DNA from: Guillardia theta CCMP2712
Taxonomy: Eukaryota; Cryptophyceae; Pyrenomonadales; Geminigeraceae
Assembly: GCF_000315625.1 (NCBI RefSeq)
Contig: NW_005434654.1
Location: 680,632-744,631 of the forward strand
DNA: 64,000 bases
Reading direction: 5' to 3'
Of the stretch, positions 10,365 through 22,329 are shown one piece after another (within the stretch, counting starts at the first letter, position 1; each line of letters opens with the position of its first letter). The notes beneath the pieces were generated by a model that worked only from the letters and a program-made list of their open reading frames with translations, did no database searches and was not told where the DNA came from. The position numbers and the translations under genes were made by a program.

Positions 10365-12560
10365 TCACAAAGCCAGGCGATTCAATGTTCCTAGAAGACA
10401 GTCTACTTGCTTAACAGCAAGACTATTCTCTCCGCAGCAAACTTCAAATTGAGAGTGTGCATGGTTGGCACATAGAATCGCTTCGGAAATGAGATTGGAT
10501 TTGTCTGAACAGCTTCCAGACCTGACATATTGTAGCAGCGCTGTGCCGCACGACAAGTACATGGACCCCAGCTGGATGGAGAACAGCCTGCTACCGTCAA
10601 CCTCATGCCACTTCGCTAGAATGTCGGAAGCGACTCGAAGGTACCGGGGACGCATCCTAGACAGGTGCGATCAACCGACATGAGCCTCAGCCGCAGTTTG
10701 CAATCGCAACCTGACATCGCCAAGCGTGAAGCACGAGACAGCCAACGCCATGTTCGCTTGATATCTATCAGCACCCATCAGAAGTTGAAAAACAATGTCA
10801 GAATTCAGATGATCATCAGCACGTTCTTGAACCTCAGAAGGTGATATGGGTGCAATTTTTGTGCTTCTTTCGACTCCAAGAACTTTGAAAGCTTCATCTG
10901 CCTATACAAGACATCACATTGCGTCTTGACGAACCATTGGTACCCATGGGTCGCGTCTTTGTGCATCGTCTCCAGTGCACTTCTGTTGCAAGATCAGATA
11001 AGGCATCCATTCGTGATAACGAGAGAGGAATACGCACTCTAACATCTCCTCCGCTGATTTGTTCAAAGCATTCATTTCCTGAAAGCATGTCAGCTTCCTA
11101 GCCGACTTGTGTGATCATGACATCACCGTGATCGGGTGCCTCCTCTTGCAAGCGTCACATATCACTACCGCTTGACCCTCATCGCCATTCGCGTCAGGCA
11201 AGATCGCAGCCTCGCACTTGTGCCCATCGCAGTCTGGCCATGGATTGCAAACTAATGAATTGAAATATCTTTCTGCTTGCCCAGATCACACACAAATCGG
11301 CAGATGTCGCATATAGTCACCTGGACCCGATGTTCCCGCGCACCATTCGCAAGCACACTGAAAGAAATAACCTTCTCTTATGAGCTTCTGTCGACGCTGT
11401 TAAAGGAATTTCGCCAACAAGGAGAATATTGACCATCCGTGCGGATCGCTGCTGAAAAGGGTCGACGTATGAGTAGAAGATCTATGCGTGCTGACAAGTC
11501 ATTGAACGCTCTAGTCAACAATCAGGTAAGGTAACCTGCTCTCCTTCCTTCAAGTCTCGAGCTGCCCGTACAATAAGCTGGCTTGAAGTGTTCAGTCCAA
11601 AGTCAATAGCATTTGCATGCACCTCTGCTCCTCCCGGCACGAAGGAGTACACAGCATTGTAGTTGCAAGCATGGTTCAACATACAGGCAGAAGGGAAGAT
11701 ACCGAGACCGATGCGCTTGAAGCTGCACGAAGATTGAGTGGACAAGCTGATCACAAGGAAGTCTACCTGCCATTGGTGATGGGATGAGCATTGAACTTGA
11801 TCCGCAGCATTAATCGTGCCACTTCCTGTGGTGTGGGGCTGCCTGGTACCGGTGGGAACCAGGACAGAATAATTCGAGCATCGGAAACTCTATGTTGGAA
11901 TTCAGAAGAATCTTGCAGTTTGCTGTCGTGGCAAAGGAGCTCGGCGATGTTGTCAAAGTGAATTTCATCAAGGGTAGCTTCTGCTTGCAACAGCTTTCTC
12001 GACAAGCTTCGTATCACAAGGCGCACGGTTTCATCATCGGTAAGGAGCCGACCTTTAGATCTTTGCCTTTCGCACAAGACCGAACATTCCAGCGTGTGCT
12101 GAGGTCCAGCTGCTTCGAGGCATGCTTCCTCGCAAAAGAGGGTGGTACATCTCCAGCAACGAGCTCCCCCCCCTCTATCAATGCCCTTCATGCAATGACT
12201 GCAAATATCATTCACATGATCGTCGGCTACAACTGTGCAATAGTTTTCGGATCGCAGAAGAACAGAACCAGCTTGACAGCTCCGCGACAACCTCGCAAAC
12301 CTCCCATACCTGCGGTCGATGTGGAGCTGCAATAATCCACCAGATTCCAAGGAAAGAAGACGTCTTGCTCTTGCGCATGCAGGTATTTCAGGGTCGATCT
12401 CTTCCCGCTCTTGCTCACGCTTGTCACCCTCCCTCGCTTTCTTCTCCTCTGTTCTCCTCTTGCCTGGGCCTTCCAAGAAGCCTCGTCGCATTGCCGCAGC
12501 ACTCCCAACCCAACTCTCACGGTCCGATGAGTCGGGGGCCGGGGCGGCCGGCCGGGCCAC
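10365..12560 (-). CDS. SMYD-type SET/MYND protein lysine methyltransferase
   Basis: Exon 1 (12560-11770) holds the N-terminal SET part (LQLHIDRRYGRFARLSRSC), an MYND zinc finger (CSHCMKG ... CWRCTTLFCEEACLEAAG ... HTLEC) and a helical insert. The next exon carries the SET core: GLGIFPSACMLNHACNYNAV gives the NHxC knot and ARDLKEGEQ the region before the tyrosine loop (SYVDPFQQRSAR). Then RRQKLIREGYFFQCACEWC is the post-SET Cys motif, followed by a TPR-like C-terminal region ending SEAILCANHAHSQFEVCCGE ... VKQVDCLLGTL. All known parts of a SMYD protein are present in order, with at least eight phase-consistent exons. It should methylate histone or other lysines using SAM (family knowledge). 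The start is uncertain: the first 23 residues overlap a GC-rich repeat-like patch, and Met at 12491 is an alternative. Confidence 0.85.
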
Positions 12561-12781
12561 TGATAACGACCGGGCCCGGACTCACGAGTACGAGGCTACC
12601 GTTGCAAGGAACCTGTGAGTAGAGGAGAGGAGGGGAAGAGACGGGGGTAGAGGAGGCGATGGAGTTCAAGGCTGGTGAGCATGCCGTCACTTCTGCAACC
12701 TTCGCCTACGCAACCCCTAGGAAGCATCCGTAAGTGAGAGGCTCCCGCGATGATCGAGACTGAGAGTGATGGCGATGCAGC

Positions 12782-13717
12782 TTGTCCTTAGAGCGAACTC
12801 TCTTCATGCGGCAGCCGCGAGAGAGCAGCGCCAAGGTGGCAAGAGCGAAGATGAAGGGCAGACGCTCCTCCAACGAGACTGCCAACTCCAGCCGAACGTT
12901 CTCTATACTTGCCTTCAAGTCACGCCTTGAGGGTGACATAGCAAACACTCTTCAAATACCTCACAGTGCTGTCTTCGTCGAAAGTTTCCTCCCGTGGGCA
13001 GACGACAAGTCTGCCCTGCTTGTTTCTTTCTTTCAGAACCAACAAGTGTCAGGCGATCGAGATAATGAGAAGCTCGCGAGGGACCTCACGGCAAAGATCA
13101 TGCGGCTTGAGCGAGGGCTTGCGCTTGAATGCGGCAAACCTTCAACGGCAGCCGACAAGAGCGCTCTATGCTATGCCACCCATGCCATGATGGTGGAGGA
13201 CTCAAGCCTTGGAGAGCGCGAGGTGAAGGTAAGGATAATCATGTCTGGGGACTACGAGCAGTACCTGTCGTCCTCGTGCCTTCCAGCTTACCAACAAGAC
13301 TACCTTGAGCCACACACTGGAAGAAGACACTCCACCGGGACTTGCCAGGGCCCTCTCGAGCTCAGGGTTGCAGAGACCCAGTCGCCGGTTCTTGAAGGTG
13401 ATCTTAGCGCACAGCAGTATGCTTCGCTTTCCAGCCCTCCTAGGCCTCAGCATGTCCAGCTGGCCTCGGGCAGGACACAGGAGATCTCCAACTTCCCCCG
13501 GCAGAAGCTGCTTCCTCCTTCATCTCGCTGGGGTTTGCGAGGAAGCATCAGCGAGCTGCCGACAAGCTCACGAGCCTACAGCGAGGAGAGCCTGGCCGAC
13601 CTGGAGCCCATGAGACAAGCCATCGCAGCCTCTCGGGCATGTCGCGAGAGAATATGTTCCATGTTAAATAGCTACGGGGTGAAAGTGGAGCTACAAGATC
13701 TTGCCAGCGGGTGTTGA
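12782..13717 (+). CDS. Unrecognised protein with a DIAxxL motif domain
   Basis: Open frame of 311 codons ending at TGA 13715-13717. It is probably the last exon, since the region 12600-12780 has GTGAGT/AG signals consistent with upstream exons. Residues ~35-80 (FSILAFKSRLEGDIANTLQI ... VFVESFLPW) resemble the small alpha/beta modules with 'DIAxxLxIxxxxVxV' that recur in algal and protist proteins (inference). The C-terminal half is Ser/Pro-rich and disordered, with a final helix (MRQAIAASRACRERICSML). No enzyme motif is seen. It is divergent from the SMYD gene and may share its upstream region. Confidence 0.6.
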   Translation: MSLERTLFMRQPRESSAKVARAKMKGRRSSNETANSSRTFSILAFKSRLEGDIANTLQIPHSAVFVESFLPWADDKSALLVSFFQNQQVSGDRDNEKLARDLTAKIMRLERGLALECGKPSTAADKSALCYATHAMMVEDSSLGEREVKVRIIMSGDYEQYLSSSCLPAYQQDYLEPHTGRRHSTGTCQGPLELRVAETQSPVLEGDLSAQQYASLSSPPRPQHVQLASGRTQEISNFPRQKLLPPSSRWGLRGSISELPTSSRAYSEESLADLEPMRQAIAASRACRERICSMLNSYGVKVELQDLASGC

Positions 13718-13813
13718 CTTTCGCAGCCCTTCATTCACTTATACAGGCACATCAAACTCAACTGAAAGAAAGAAACAACTCCAGCCCTCATTCCCTTCAC
13801 GTTGCTGGAACCT

Positions 13814-16093
13814 TCACGAGGAAAAGATCTTGAGCTGCCGATCCTTTGAGGCTGTGACAACGAACTTCGCGTCAGGACCAAAGCGGACGCCTGAGACGGA
13901 CTTGGAGTGCGCCTTGGGTACGGAAAGGACTTCGTTGAGTGACTTGGTATGATAAACCTGAAGCGAAGTTGCTCCCGCACAGGCAAGATACAAACCGCTG
14001 TAGTCGAAAACAGCGTCATTCCCCTCTCCATCCCCGGAAAAATGCTTGACAGCAACAGCTTGCCCGCTCATCTTGGCAACTTTACGGAGGTCCCAAATCT
14101 TGAATCCATCCCCTCCAGCCGTGCAGACGTAGTATCCATTCTCAGAGAAGTTGATGCTGTTGACCTCCCCTGGATGCGCTGCGAAAGTGACGACATTCTG
14201 CTGAGTCTTCACGTCCCAGACTCTCACCAACTTGTCCACAGTCGCCGTGCCTGCCAGTAGGTCAAAGCAATAAAAAAGGAGGAGCAGGAGAGACCTAAGA
14301 TAAGGCCGTCAGGATGAAAGGAGGCAGCACTATATCCCGAGGTTATCGAAGCTTCTGAGACGATTTTCCTGCACTTTCCCAGTGCCAAGTCATGTAGGGC
14401 CCAAGTCTTGTCATGTGACGCGGACACGATGAAGTCACCAGTGGCGTGCAGAGTGACGCCCGTTACTTCTCCTTGATGTTCCTTAAATGTATACACATTC
14501 TCTCCGCTGGTGCTTGACCACACTTTGACGGTCTTGTCGGCTGAAGCGGAAAAAACTAGCTCAGCTGCTGGATGGAACTGAACACACGTGACTTTCTTGG
14601 AATGTGCTGCTATCTTGTGAACGGCTTGTTCTGTTTTCTGATCAAAGATCACAACCTGTAAGGCGCAAGGGAATCATGAGAAACTAAATACTCCAGCTTA
14701 CATGCAAACAGCACCTTGTTATCTGCACCTCCTGTGACTGTGAGATTTTCACGATTGGGATGCAAATCCAGACAAAGAATCGCATTGGCCATGTGCACGG
14801 GAAAGGCCTTCTTTTCAGTGAATTTGCTTATTTGATCTTCAGGGGTCAAAGTGGCTGATATTGAAGGGTCAGAAGAGCTTTCTTCTAAAAGACAATTCAC
14901 GTGCCTGATACTTCTCGCTTCTTTCGGTTTTTGGATAAGGTTGTGGATACCTCTGTCATCTTGGCCTTCACAGCTTCTGAGATGCCTTCACCGTCATCCA
15001 GCTGATCCATCCATTCACTTGTTTCATTACATCGCCATGAGAGAAGTTGCTCACCTCCATGCTATCATTGCCGCTCGTTGGTTTCACACCGTTGGACGCT
15101 GCTCCTGCTGATGGCAGAGAAAACTCCCCCTTGGCGGACGCCTTGACCAGAGCCTCGCGTGCCTGACACTTGTCTGACAAACTGCAGAGGAAGAAAGATC
15201 CACAGGCAACAGACACGAGTAGCTGACCTCATCGCGTTCCTTCATGAGCCTTGAGATCACCCGGCAGGCAGCATCGTGTTGGTACAATGTGTGCGAGAGC
15301 TCTTGTCTCGTTTGCTCTAGCAGCCTGGAAATCCCCTCATCACACGACGAACAGAAACTTTGCCCCATTGCAAACGAGACTCCTTATCAACAATTGAACA
15401 AGCAGTCACTTACTTTCGTAAAACCACGCATTCGCGCACTGTTTGTTCCCATTCCTCTTGGAATCTGGAATCTTCTTGTCAACAACGCATTTCTTATGTT
15501 TATCGAATACATGCTAAGCATCCCAGGAATGCTGGTAGACTTCACAGGGCGGCCTTTCACGTAGCAGTTTCCTGCAGTCTGTATCATTGCAGCGCGAGGA
15601 TTCGAGACACACGGGCACAACAACAATGAGGTGCAGGAGAAAAGCGGGAAAGGATCTGAGCCCCATCACATTTGAGGGCGGATGGGAATCGCAAGGAGTG
15701 AACTAAAAGAATTTCACCTTTCACTTCCATGATATCCTCCATTGACAGGGGTTCCCCTGTAATAGGACAAGTACCATGATCCTGTAGACGCGATGTATCA
15801 GAAAAATGATCAGCATGAGACAAGGAGTATGGTCAGCGCAAGACAAGCAAATATGGCCAACGACAACATCTGCAATGTCAGCGCAAGACAAGCAAATATG
15901 GCAAACGACAACATGTGCATTGTAAGCGCATAGGTCGCTTGAGTCGGAAGGCAAGAGCAGGGTGGCGTAGAAGAGGGAGATGGACCTGGATGTAGTTTTC
16001 GATGAGGCTTCGCTCGAAGACGAGGCCTGACTTGATCGACATCCTCGCTTCTCTCGGCGCCTCTCCGCTCATCGCGCACACTATCCCCGACAT
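13814..16093 (-). CDS. PRPF19: Pre-mRNA processing factor 19 (U-box E3 ligase, WD40)
   Basis: The 5' exon ([19 protein letters not shown] ... [12 protein letters not shown]) and the next ([20 protein letters not shown]) together form the PRP19 U-box. Then come the tetramerisation coiled coil ([40 protein letters not shown]), a linker ([20 protein letters not shown]) and seven-bladed WD40 repeats ([78 protein letters not shown]) to a stop at 13814. At least eight exons with GT-AG junctions and matching phases; for example 15324-15228 encodes the coiled-coil exon. One junction between the linker and first WD40 blade (about 14880-14930) is not resolved. PRP19 is the ubiquitin ligase of the NineTeen complex that stabilises the activated spliceosome in the nucleus; the many introns here fit the need for it. 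Confidence 0.95.
15832..15921. repeat. 45-bp tandem duplication in a PRP19 intron
   Basis: GTCAGCGCAAGACAAGCAAA begins at 15832 and again at 15877, with matching downstream sequence (ATATGGC ... ACGACAACAT). It lies in the first intron of PRP19, and the copies differ at only a few bases. Confidence 0.85.
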
Positions 16094-16139
16094 GCTGCCG
16101 CGCCGCTGCCTCCCTTCGCCACACTTCTACCCTACCCAC

Positions 16140-16310
16140 CATATTCTAGCTACTCAGGCCCTTGGAAATCAGGGTGGGTCATAGTGACCCCACCACCCCT
16201 TCTAACGTTGTCAGTGGGGGTCCTTGAACTCGTGCAGGGTCGGCCCCCCACCCCCTCAACACCACAAAAAGCACCCCTACCCCTGCCACCACCCTAATAT
16301 TAGGAAGCCA
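16140..16310. repeat. GT-rich island (C-rich on this strand)
   Basis: Runs of CCCCACC/CCCCTACCCC and GGTGGG between the start of PRP19 and the Wss1-like gene. Same composition as the other islands in the window; no ORF. Confidence 0.6.
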
Positions 16311-16396
16311 TGGTGGAGCCGGGCCATCTAGATAGCAAGGACAATCTTTCAAAAAGTTCTACAGGGACAGAAATGCGAGCTGGAGACACGGGGGAG

Positions 16397-16465
16397 AGGA
16401 CAGGACAGGACAGGACAGGACAGGACAGGACAGGACAGGACAGGACAGGACAGGACAGGACAGGA
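16397..16465. repeat. (ACAGG)n microsatellite
   Basis: About 13 copies of a 5-bp unit, GGACAGGACAGG..., between PRP19 and the WLM protease gene. Confidence 0.95.
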
Positions 16466-16542
16466 GAGAGAAGGGCCGGGGAGGCAGGTAGGCGATGTCA
16501 GAAAACGTTAGAAATCAGATCTAGACAGATATTATAGACATT

Positions 16543-17303
16543 ATGATGAAAGCATCTACCGAAAGAAAGGAGTTGTCATGTTTTCGTCAAATTGTTGTCT
16601 TAGACAAATGCGACAAGGACACTGCCAGGTCGATGCTTGTGAAGGCTGCCAAGCAAGTAGAACCGATCATGGTGAAACGAAACTGGTCGGTGGGAACACT
16701 GCGAGAATTTCTCCCTCGAGACAGGTGCTTTCTCTTGCGATGCTCGCTGGTGAAGCTGAGGCTGCGAGCAGGAAGCTTCTGGGGCTGAATGAGAATCGAG
16801 GAGAGACTATTTCCATCCGCCTGCGAGGTTCAGGCGACAATGGCCGCTTCCTTGAGTACCACGATGTCCTCGGTACGCTCCTGCATGAGCTGGTTCACAA
16901 CGAAGTGGGCCCACACAATCAGCGCTTCTATGTGCTCCTGCAGCAGCTAGAGGAGGAGACAGAAAGCCTCATGGCGCGAGGCATCGTCGGGGTGGGGCCA
17001 TTCGAGTGTGAGGGGAGGCGGTGCGGAGGACGCCAGGAGCAACGGAACATGCGAGAGGCGATGCTGACAGCAGCACTCAAGAGGAAGAGGCAGCGAGATC
17101 TGATGGGGTCAGGGCGACTGGGAGGAAGCGATAACTGCGGAATGCATGTGCGAGAGCTGGCAGGGCGAGCAGCAGCTCGGCGAGCAGAAGATGATCAGAC
17201 GTGCCGGACCCGAGGAGAGGAGGAAGAGGATGGGGGGGCGACGAGCAAACGAGGCCGGGCAGAACCATTGAAGGAAGTGATCGACCTGACTGGTGAAGAT
17301 TGA
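16543..17303 (+). CDS. Wss1-type WLM metalloprotease with C-terminal SIM
   Basis: Two exons: 16543-16724 and 16772-17303, joined in phase 2 across a 47-bp GT-AG intron, giving 237 aa. Exon 1 ends VKAAKQVEPIMVKRNWSVGT-LREFLPR; exon 2 starts KLLGLNENRGETISIRLRG. The zinc-protease motif HELVHNEVGPHNQRFY (HExxHxxxGxH) is intact, at about residue 110. The C-terminus is basic, then ends KEVIDLTGED, a textbook SUMO-interacting motif (V-I-D-L-T followed by acids). Wss1/Spartan-family proteases remove proteins crosslinked to DNA and are guided by SUMO (family knowledge). A Cys-containing spacer (ECEGRRCGG) follows the protease domain. Start chosen at the first ATG of exon 1, which gives the usual WLM N-terminal beta strand (IVVLDKCDKDTARSML). 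Confidence 0.9.
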
Positions 17304-17987
17304 ATGGAAGAAGAGCGGCGGGTGTTGTGTTGGGATGACGAGCTTCTGTTATCCTCTTGGTGTTGTTATGTGCCATGTGCCTCTCTCGCCCTTGAGAACG
17401 ACTCCAATCTCCTGCCTCGTCCTCGTCCAATCAGACTTGGTACTCAATCTCTTCGCTCATCTGCCCACGTCGAGCTGCAGGGATGGAGGAGGAAAGGGAA
17501 GAGGAGAACTGCTCTCGCATCTCCCTCAAGCCTTCAACGTCCTCGTGCTGGAGCCCCACGTAAGCAGCTGCTCCTCCCGGTCCCTTCTGCCAACATTTCA
17601 CACTTGTCCTTAGCTCCTCCGCTCCTCACCTTCCTCAGTAACTCCAAGGCAGCCAACTTGTCTGGTGACGAGAACCTGGACGACGTCAAGCAAGGACAAG
17701 AGGGACAAGGATCACCGCTCTCCATGCTCGACAGTCAGAGAGCGAGCAAGCGGATCGTGGCGAGGCGCAGGGAGCAGGAAGGGCTCATGATTGCGAGGGG
17801 ACTTGAACTTGATCCGCACAGGCTCTTCCTGCTCCACCTGCGTCTGCTCGACGCTGAGCCGAGGGACTCTGAGTTCTTGGCTACTGGTGGGGGAAGAGGA
17901 AGGAGCCTCTTGATCCACCAGAGGTGCGCGAACAAGCGGGACGAGGAGCTTCACGCGTTTCTCACGGCCAGTCGCTGCCAGCAGTAA
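17304..17987 (+). CDS. Possible small helical protein, unrecognised
   Basis: Plus-strand coding-like sequence directly after the Wss1-like stop. The 3' part (about 17650-17987) is strongly helical: SQRASKRIVARRREQEGLMI, ARGLELDPHRLFLLHLRLLD, ending at TAA. The upstream part may be an exon in another frame (HLPQAFNVLVLEPH then GTAAGC at about 17560) spliced to the AAG at about 17648; alternatively the frame open from 17304 is used. I cannot decide, and no family is recognised. It could also be 3' sequence of the preceding transcript. Confidence 0.35.
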   Translation: MEEERRVLCWDDELLLSSWCCYVPCASLALENDSNLLPRPRPIRLGTQSLRSSAHVELQGWRRKGKRRTALASPSSLQRPRAGAPRKQLLLPVPSANISHLSLAPPLLTFLSNSKAANLSGDENLDDVKQGQEGQGSPLSMLDSQRASKRIVARRREQEGLMIARGLELDPHRLFLLHLRLLDAEPRDSEFLATGGGRGRSLLIHQRCANKRDEELHAFLTASRCQQ

Positions 17988-18007
17988 GGAGGCACAATGG
18001 ACGAGAC

Positions 18008-21000
18008 CTACACACCTCCTTTGATCCTCCTCGTTAGTGAGAGCTTGACCACATGCCCCGCACGTCCCTTCGTCCCTGTAAGTTCCTCCCGCTCCCCCTC
18101 CTCATTCACCTTGATCAGTGAAGCTGCAAACTGCATGTCGCGACCTTTTCGCAGGCATTGAGTTGAAATCTTTCCGTCCTCCCCTCCTCACCTATGATGC
18201 GATTCCCGTCCACGGCCGTCAGCTCGTCGCCCAGCAGCACCTTCCACTGTCTCAGCTGAGGAGCTTCATGGAGGTCTAGCTAGTGCTGACGTCTTTCTCT
18301 CTCCTCACCTTGCCCGACTGAGCTGCTACTCCAGCTGGGAGACTCTCAATGACAAAAGTCCCATCGCTTGTTCGCGTTAGCTGAATGCCGATGCCTCCGG
18401 GTCGCTCCAGCCCTTCCTTCTCTATCCTCCCTCTCGCAACCGCCTCCTCCTCGTACAAGTCCACTTCTTCCGCAAGAATAATCTCAGCAACAAAGGAACA
18501 AAGAGGAAAGGTGGTGATGGTAAAGGAGGGGTGGAGGAAAGAGGGACGGGAGGAGAGGAGGATGCCAACCTGGTGAGCATGGTGTTCCTGTCTTCAACGA
18601 GGCTTGTTGCAACCTGATGCACGAGGTGAGCTAGCTATGCTCGCGCTCCTCTCAGCGACTCATCACATGGGAGGGGAGCAGCGACTTGGCTGCTGCGATT
18701 CGACGTGACGGTCGGGGCTGCTGACGCTCGAATTGCCGTGAGCGAAGCGACGAGAAGGGAGGTTGAGAGCGATGAGGTCCTCCTCTCGTCGGTTGCTCCT
18801 CCTGCTCCCCATCACCAACTCACTTGTCCGACATTCTTATGCTCTCCGTCACCTCATCGCTTCCTTGTTGCTTGGACTGCAAATCCTGCTCGTGATGTCT
18901 CTTGCCTTTCTCAAAGTCAAGAACTTCTTCTTCCCTCCTCATCCTATTCCTGCTGGCCACTTCCATGGTCCCTCTACTTTCATGACATCCCTATCCCTCC
19001 TCTTCCTCCCCCTCACCTCTCTCAACGACGAATAGGTTTTCTCGAGCTCGCTGTCGTAGGACCTGTTCATGACGCTCAGCAGCTCACGCGCAGGGCTCGA
19101 GGTCTCCGACGTGTCTAAAGGGGTCGAGCAGTCCTGCGGTCCCTTGGGGTCTCCGGCTGCTAATAACTTGTCGTTTTTTGTCTCTGACGCTTCCACGTTG
19201 AGCGGATCGAGCGGAGGAGAGGAGGAGGCGGAGGCTGCGTGAGGCCCCAACGATCCCACTGACCGGAGTCTTCTTCGAGTAGAAGAAGCGGAGGGAGAGG
19301 AGGAAGGTCGTCGAGCCTCCAGTTCTTTTCCTTCCTGAAGCCAAGCCTATGGAGGGAGGAAGTGACTAGCAAGTTGGAGAAAACAAGCAACTTGAGGGTC
19401 ACTTCGCGCTGGAGGGCTTGGATCCTTTCCTCCCTTAATTTGGCGGTTTCATACAAGCGTGCGGAGTTTGTCTTTTCTTTCCTCGCACTCTTGCGCTCCC
19501 CTGCTCACGCAGTTGGTTATTCCTCCCTTTCCTTGACTCTCCCTTCCTCGTCTCACTTGTCTCGTTTCGATCCTGCTGCGCTCTTGCCAACTTCTCGATC
19601 TTGTCACTTCGCTGCTGAGCAACACAGACGTCATACCCCAGGCTTCCTCTCCTCCTCCTCCTCCTCACCTTCCCTGCGTCCATAAGCCTGTCCTGCAAAC
19701 ACAAAAGTCAGCCGGTGAGTTGAGCTTCAGCTAGAGGCTCGTCTTGTCACCTCAACGTTTCCTCGCCTCCTTCCCTCTCGCTCCATCTGTTCAGCTATTC
19801 TTCTGCTTCTCGCCAAGATAGCTGGGCTGCTGCTCGAGCCCTCAAGCCTCTTGGCGCTGGTCGATGGCTTAGGAGTTGCAAGCACTGCGGCGACTGGTCG
19901 AGGGAGGGAGGAAGAGGACGAGTACAGCGAACGAAGCTCATTCATCTCAAGTACTGCACCTGCCTCCTCCCTCCTCACCTTCTCCTTTGCGAGCCGTTTT
20001 GACCTGAAGCAAACAAGATCAGAAGGTCGTAGGAAACAGCTCAATTCACTTCTCGTTGATTTCTGGGCGGAAGGTACAGAAAGACATTTCGCGCGACAAT
20101 AGTTTCTGAGCAGCTTCTTGCTGGGGTGTGCTCTCAGCGAACAGTGTGAGGAGGATAGAAGAAGCGAGGAGGATAGGAAAAGCGAGGAGGAAGGGAGAGG
20201 AGGAAGGGAGAGGAGGAAGGGAGAGGAGGTAGGGAGGTGAATGAAAGATGGGCAGGGGGGAAGAGGAAGGAGAGCAGAAGGAAGAAAGCTAACCTTCTTC
20301 TTCTCGCGGGCTTCCAGGGTCAATCCTCCTCTCGTGTTGGGGCGACTTGGGCAGCTGCCTGGCTGATTCCACGAGTAGTCGATGGCTGTCAGGGACTCGC
20401 GGGCTCTTCTCAGCTCAATTGCGCCCCCAGCGGCAGCCGAGGCTTGGCCGATCCCGAAGTTTCTGAGAGCATCTGACCCCCATCCCTCTCCGAGATCTAG
20501 AGCCCCGCTGAAGCTGCCAGGACGTCACGTCGCTACTTCCTCCTTCTGTGAGACCTCTCAAGCAGCTCCAGTGCCTCTTGCCGCTGCTGCCCGTCGACCG
20601 CGCTCATCATCAAGAACTTCTTGGCAGACGCGAAGATGCCTGAGGAGCGTGACGATGAGTGACAAGAGGCGAATAGTCGCACCAGCAGATTCATGCGGCA
20701 CTTCCTTCGCCTGCTCTTGCTCGCCCTTATCTTCTCTTGCTTTGTCCTTACCTTCCCTCCCTTCCTCCTTCAGCCTATGTGAGTTTGCCTGTCGCCCGAT
20801 GTAGGGGCGAGGTGCTTGTATCCTTCTCGGACTTGGCTCAGCGCTGGAGCTCGAGGAGGTCAAGAGCTCTTGCTGGGAGACGAGAGGAGACGTCTGGGAA
20901 GCAAAAGGAAGACATTGAGCACTCCAGCATCCTGCGTCGAGAGCCTATTGGACGTCATCGGTCCCCATTCTCCACCTCCTCCTCACCTTGATCCATCCCT

Positions 21001-21537
21001 CCGGGGTCAAGCACTGCCGATTTGCTCGAGGACTTCGAGGCGAGTTGGTGGCCGAGTCATCAGGGGGATGCGACTGCACCGGAGGATTAGCAGAGTGGAG
21101 CACGTGGACATGCTTACCTTGAGCTGCTCGACTGAGAGGGGTTGGAAGTTAACTCTGAGATGCTGGCTGCCTCGCGCTGATCCGATCGCGTCGTCGTCCA
21201 AGGTGGTGGAACAGATCCCACCATCGTTACCGAAGAAGTGGAAAGGGGCATCACGTTCACAAGTGACCTCTCTCTCTCTGCTTGTTTCCTCGCAAACCTT
21301 CCAATCTGATGCTTCTTCTGCTGCTTCTTCTGCTGCTTCTTCTGGTGCTTCTTCTGCTGCTACTTCTGGTGCAATACTCGTCTGTTCGAAACTGACATGC
21401 GCATTCGAGCAGTCGGGAGACAAGGTCAAGAGCTGAGCCACCTCCTTTTCGAGCTCCTTCGCTTCCTTTCGCAGCGAGAAGAAGCTTCCTTCAGTCACTC
21501 CATACCCTCCAGCAGCATCAACAGACGCCATTCTCAC
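18008..21537 (-). CDS. Coiled-coil protein with C-terminal PDZ domain
   Basis: Exon 1 (21537-21118) starts MRMASVDAAGGYGVTEG and includes RKEAKELEKEVAQLLTLSPD and a Glu/Ala repeat (EEAPEEAAEEAAEEAS), ending at a clean AAG|GTAAGC. Exon 2 (about 21080-20988) ends GWIK|GTGAGG. Exon 3 spans about 20940-20780. Later exons include LRNFGIGQASAAAGGAIELR (about 20465-20310), RSKRLAKEKVRREEAGAVLE and ARSRRIAEQMEREGRRRG (about 19995-19760), and short Lys/Glu/Gln coiled-coil exons between 19700 and 19000. Near the 3' end LERPGGIGIQLTRTSDGTFV, then GDELTAVDGNRI and a final GTKGRAGHVVKLSLTRR, form one PDZ domain split by introns. Likely a scaffold binding C-terminal peptides (inference). Exact joins in the last two introns are not certain. 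Confidence 0.7.
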
Positions 21538-21559
21538 ACGATCAGATCCAACTCATCCT

Positions 21560-21985
21560 GCACAAACAGGTCAGCCTCCCTTTCTCCCTCCTCTATCTTC
21601 AATACCCATCCTCCTCTCCTCAAACCCCTCGTCTGCCTCCCTTCCCCTTCCGCTCAACTCCTCACCCGACCTTTCTTCTACACAGTTCCTTCAGATCGTC
21701 CCCCCCCCCCCTCTTCCTTCTCTCACTTCTCTCCCCTCCTTTATCTTGGTTTCCTCGGCTCTGTCCCTCCTATCCCCCGTGGTCAAGAGAGATCCTCCTT
21801 CCCCTTCCCTCCCTCTCCTCCCTCTCTGTTCCCTCTCCATCTCCCTTCATTCCTCCGTTCTCTTCCCTCCCTCTCCTCCTCACTCCCTCTTCCCCCCCTT
21901 TCCTCCCTTCCTCTCCCCATCTCCCCATCCTTCCTCTCCCCCCTCCTCCCACTCGCCCCGTCGGATGCATGGTTTTGAGTCTCCT
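21560..21985. other. Pyrimidine-rich upstream region
   Basis: About 420 bp of CT-rich sequence on the plus strand (CCCTCCTCTCC-like) directly upstream of the minus-strand PDZ gene start. An open frame there is low-complexity Pro/Ser/Leu and is not taken as a gene. It may be the promoter region. Confidence 0.5.
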
Positions 21986-22329
21986 AGGACCTTCCTATGA
22001 CACCCTGGTCGGTGTGAAGGTTTCGTATGGATTCATAAAAAAAATCAAAAATCAAGATCGCCGGACTCCGAACCGTCTCCGAGGCTCGGAGAGTCAGTGG
22101 GCTGGCGCCCTGTGACTTCTCAGTGGCCGAGGCTGTGAATCGTGACGGGCCCGGCATGACCAGATGAAACGGAGGCACCGTGTGATCAGGGTCAGCTGCC
22201 AGTGTACTCTGGTGACCAGCCCCGGCTATCATGCAGTGCCAGTGTTGTGTGCAGTGCGTGAATAGTACGGAAGTTTCTTCTGCTTGAGGCACTTTCTACC
22301 TCAGTGTGCGAGTCACCGGCTGCACTGCC

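Noticed and set aside
21397-21978. Plus-strand Pro/Ser/Leu-rich frame
   Set aside because: Pyrimidine-rich low-complexity DNA upstream of the PDZ gene.
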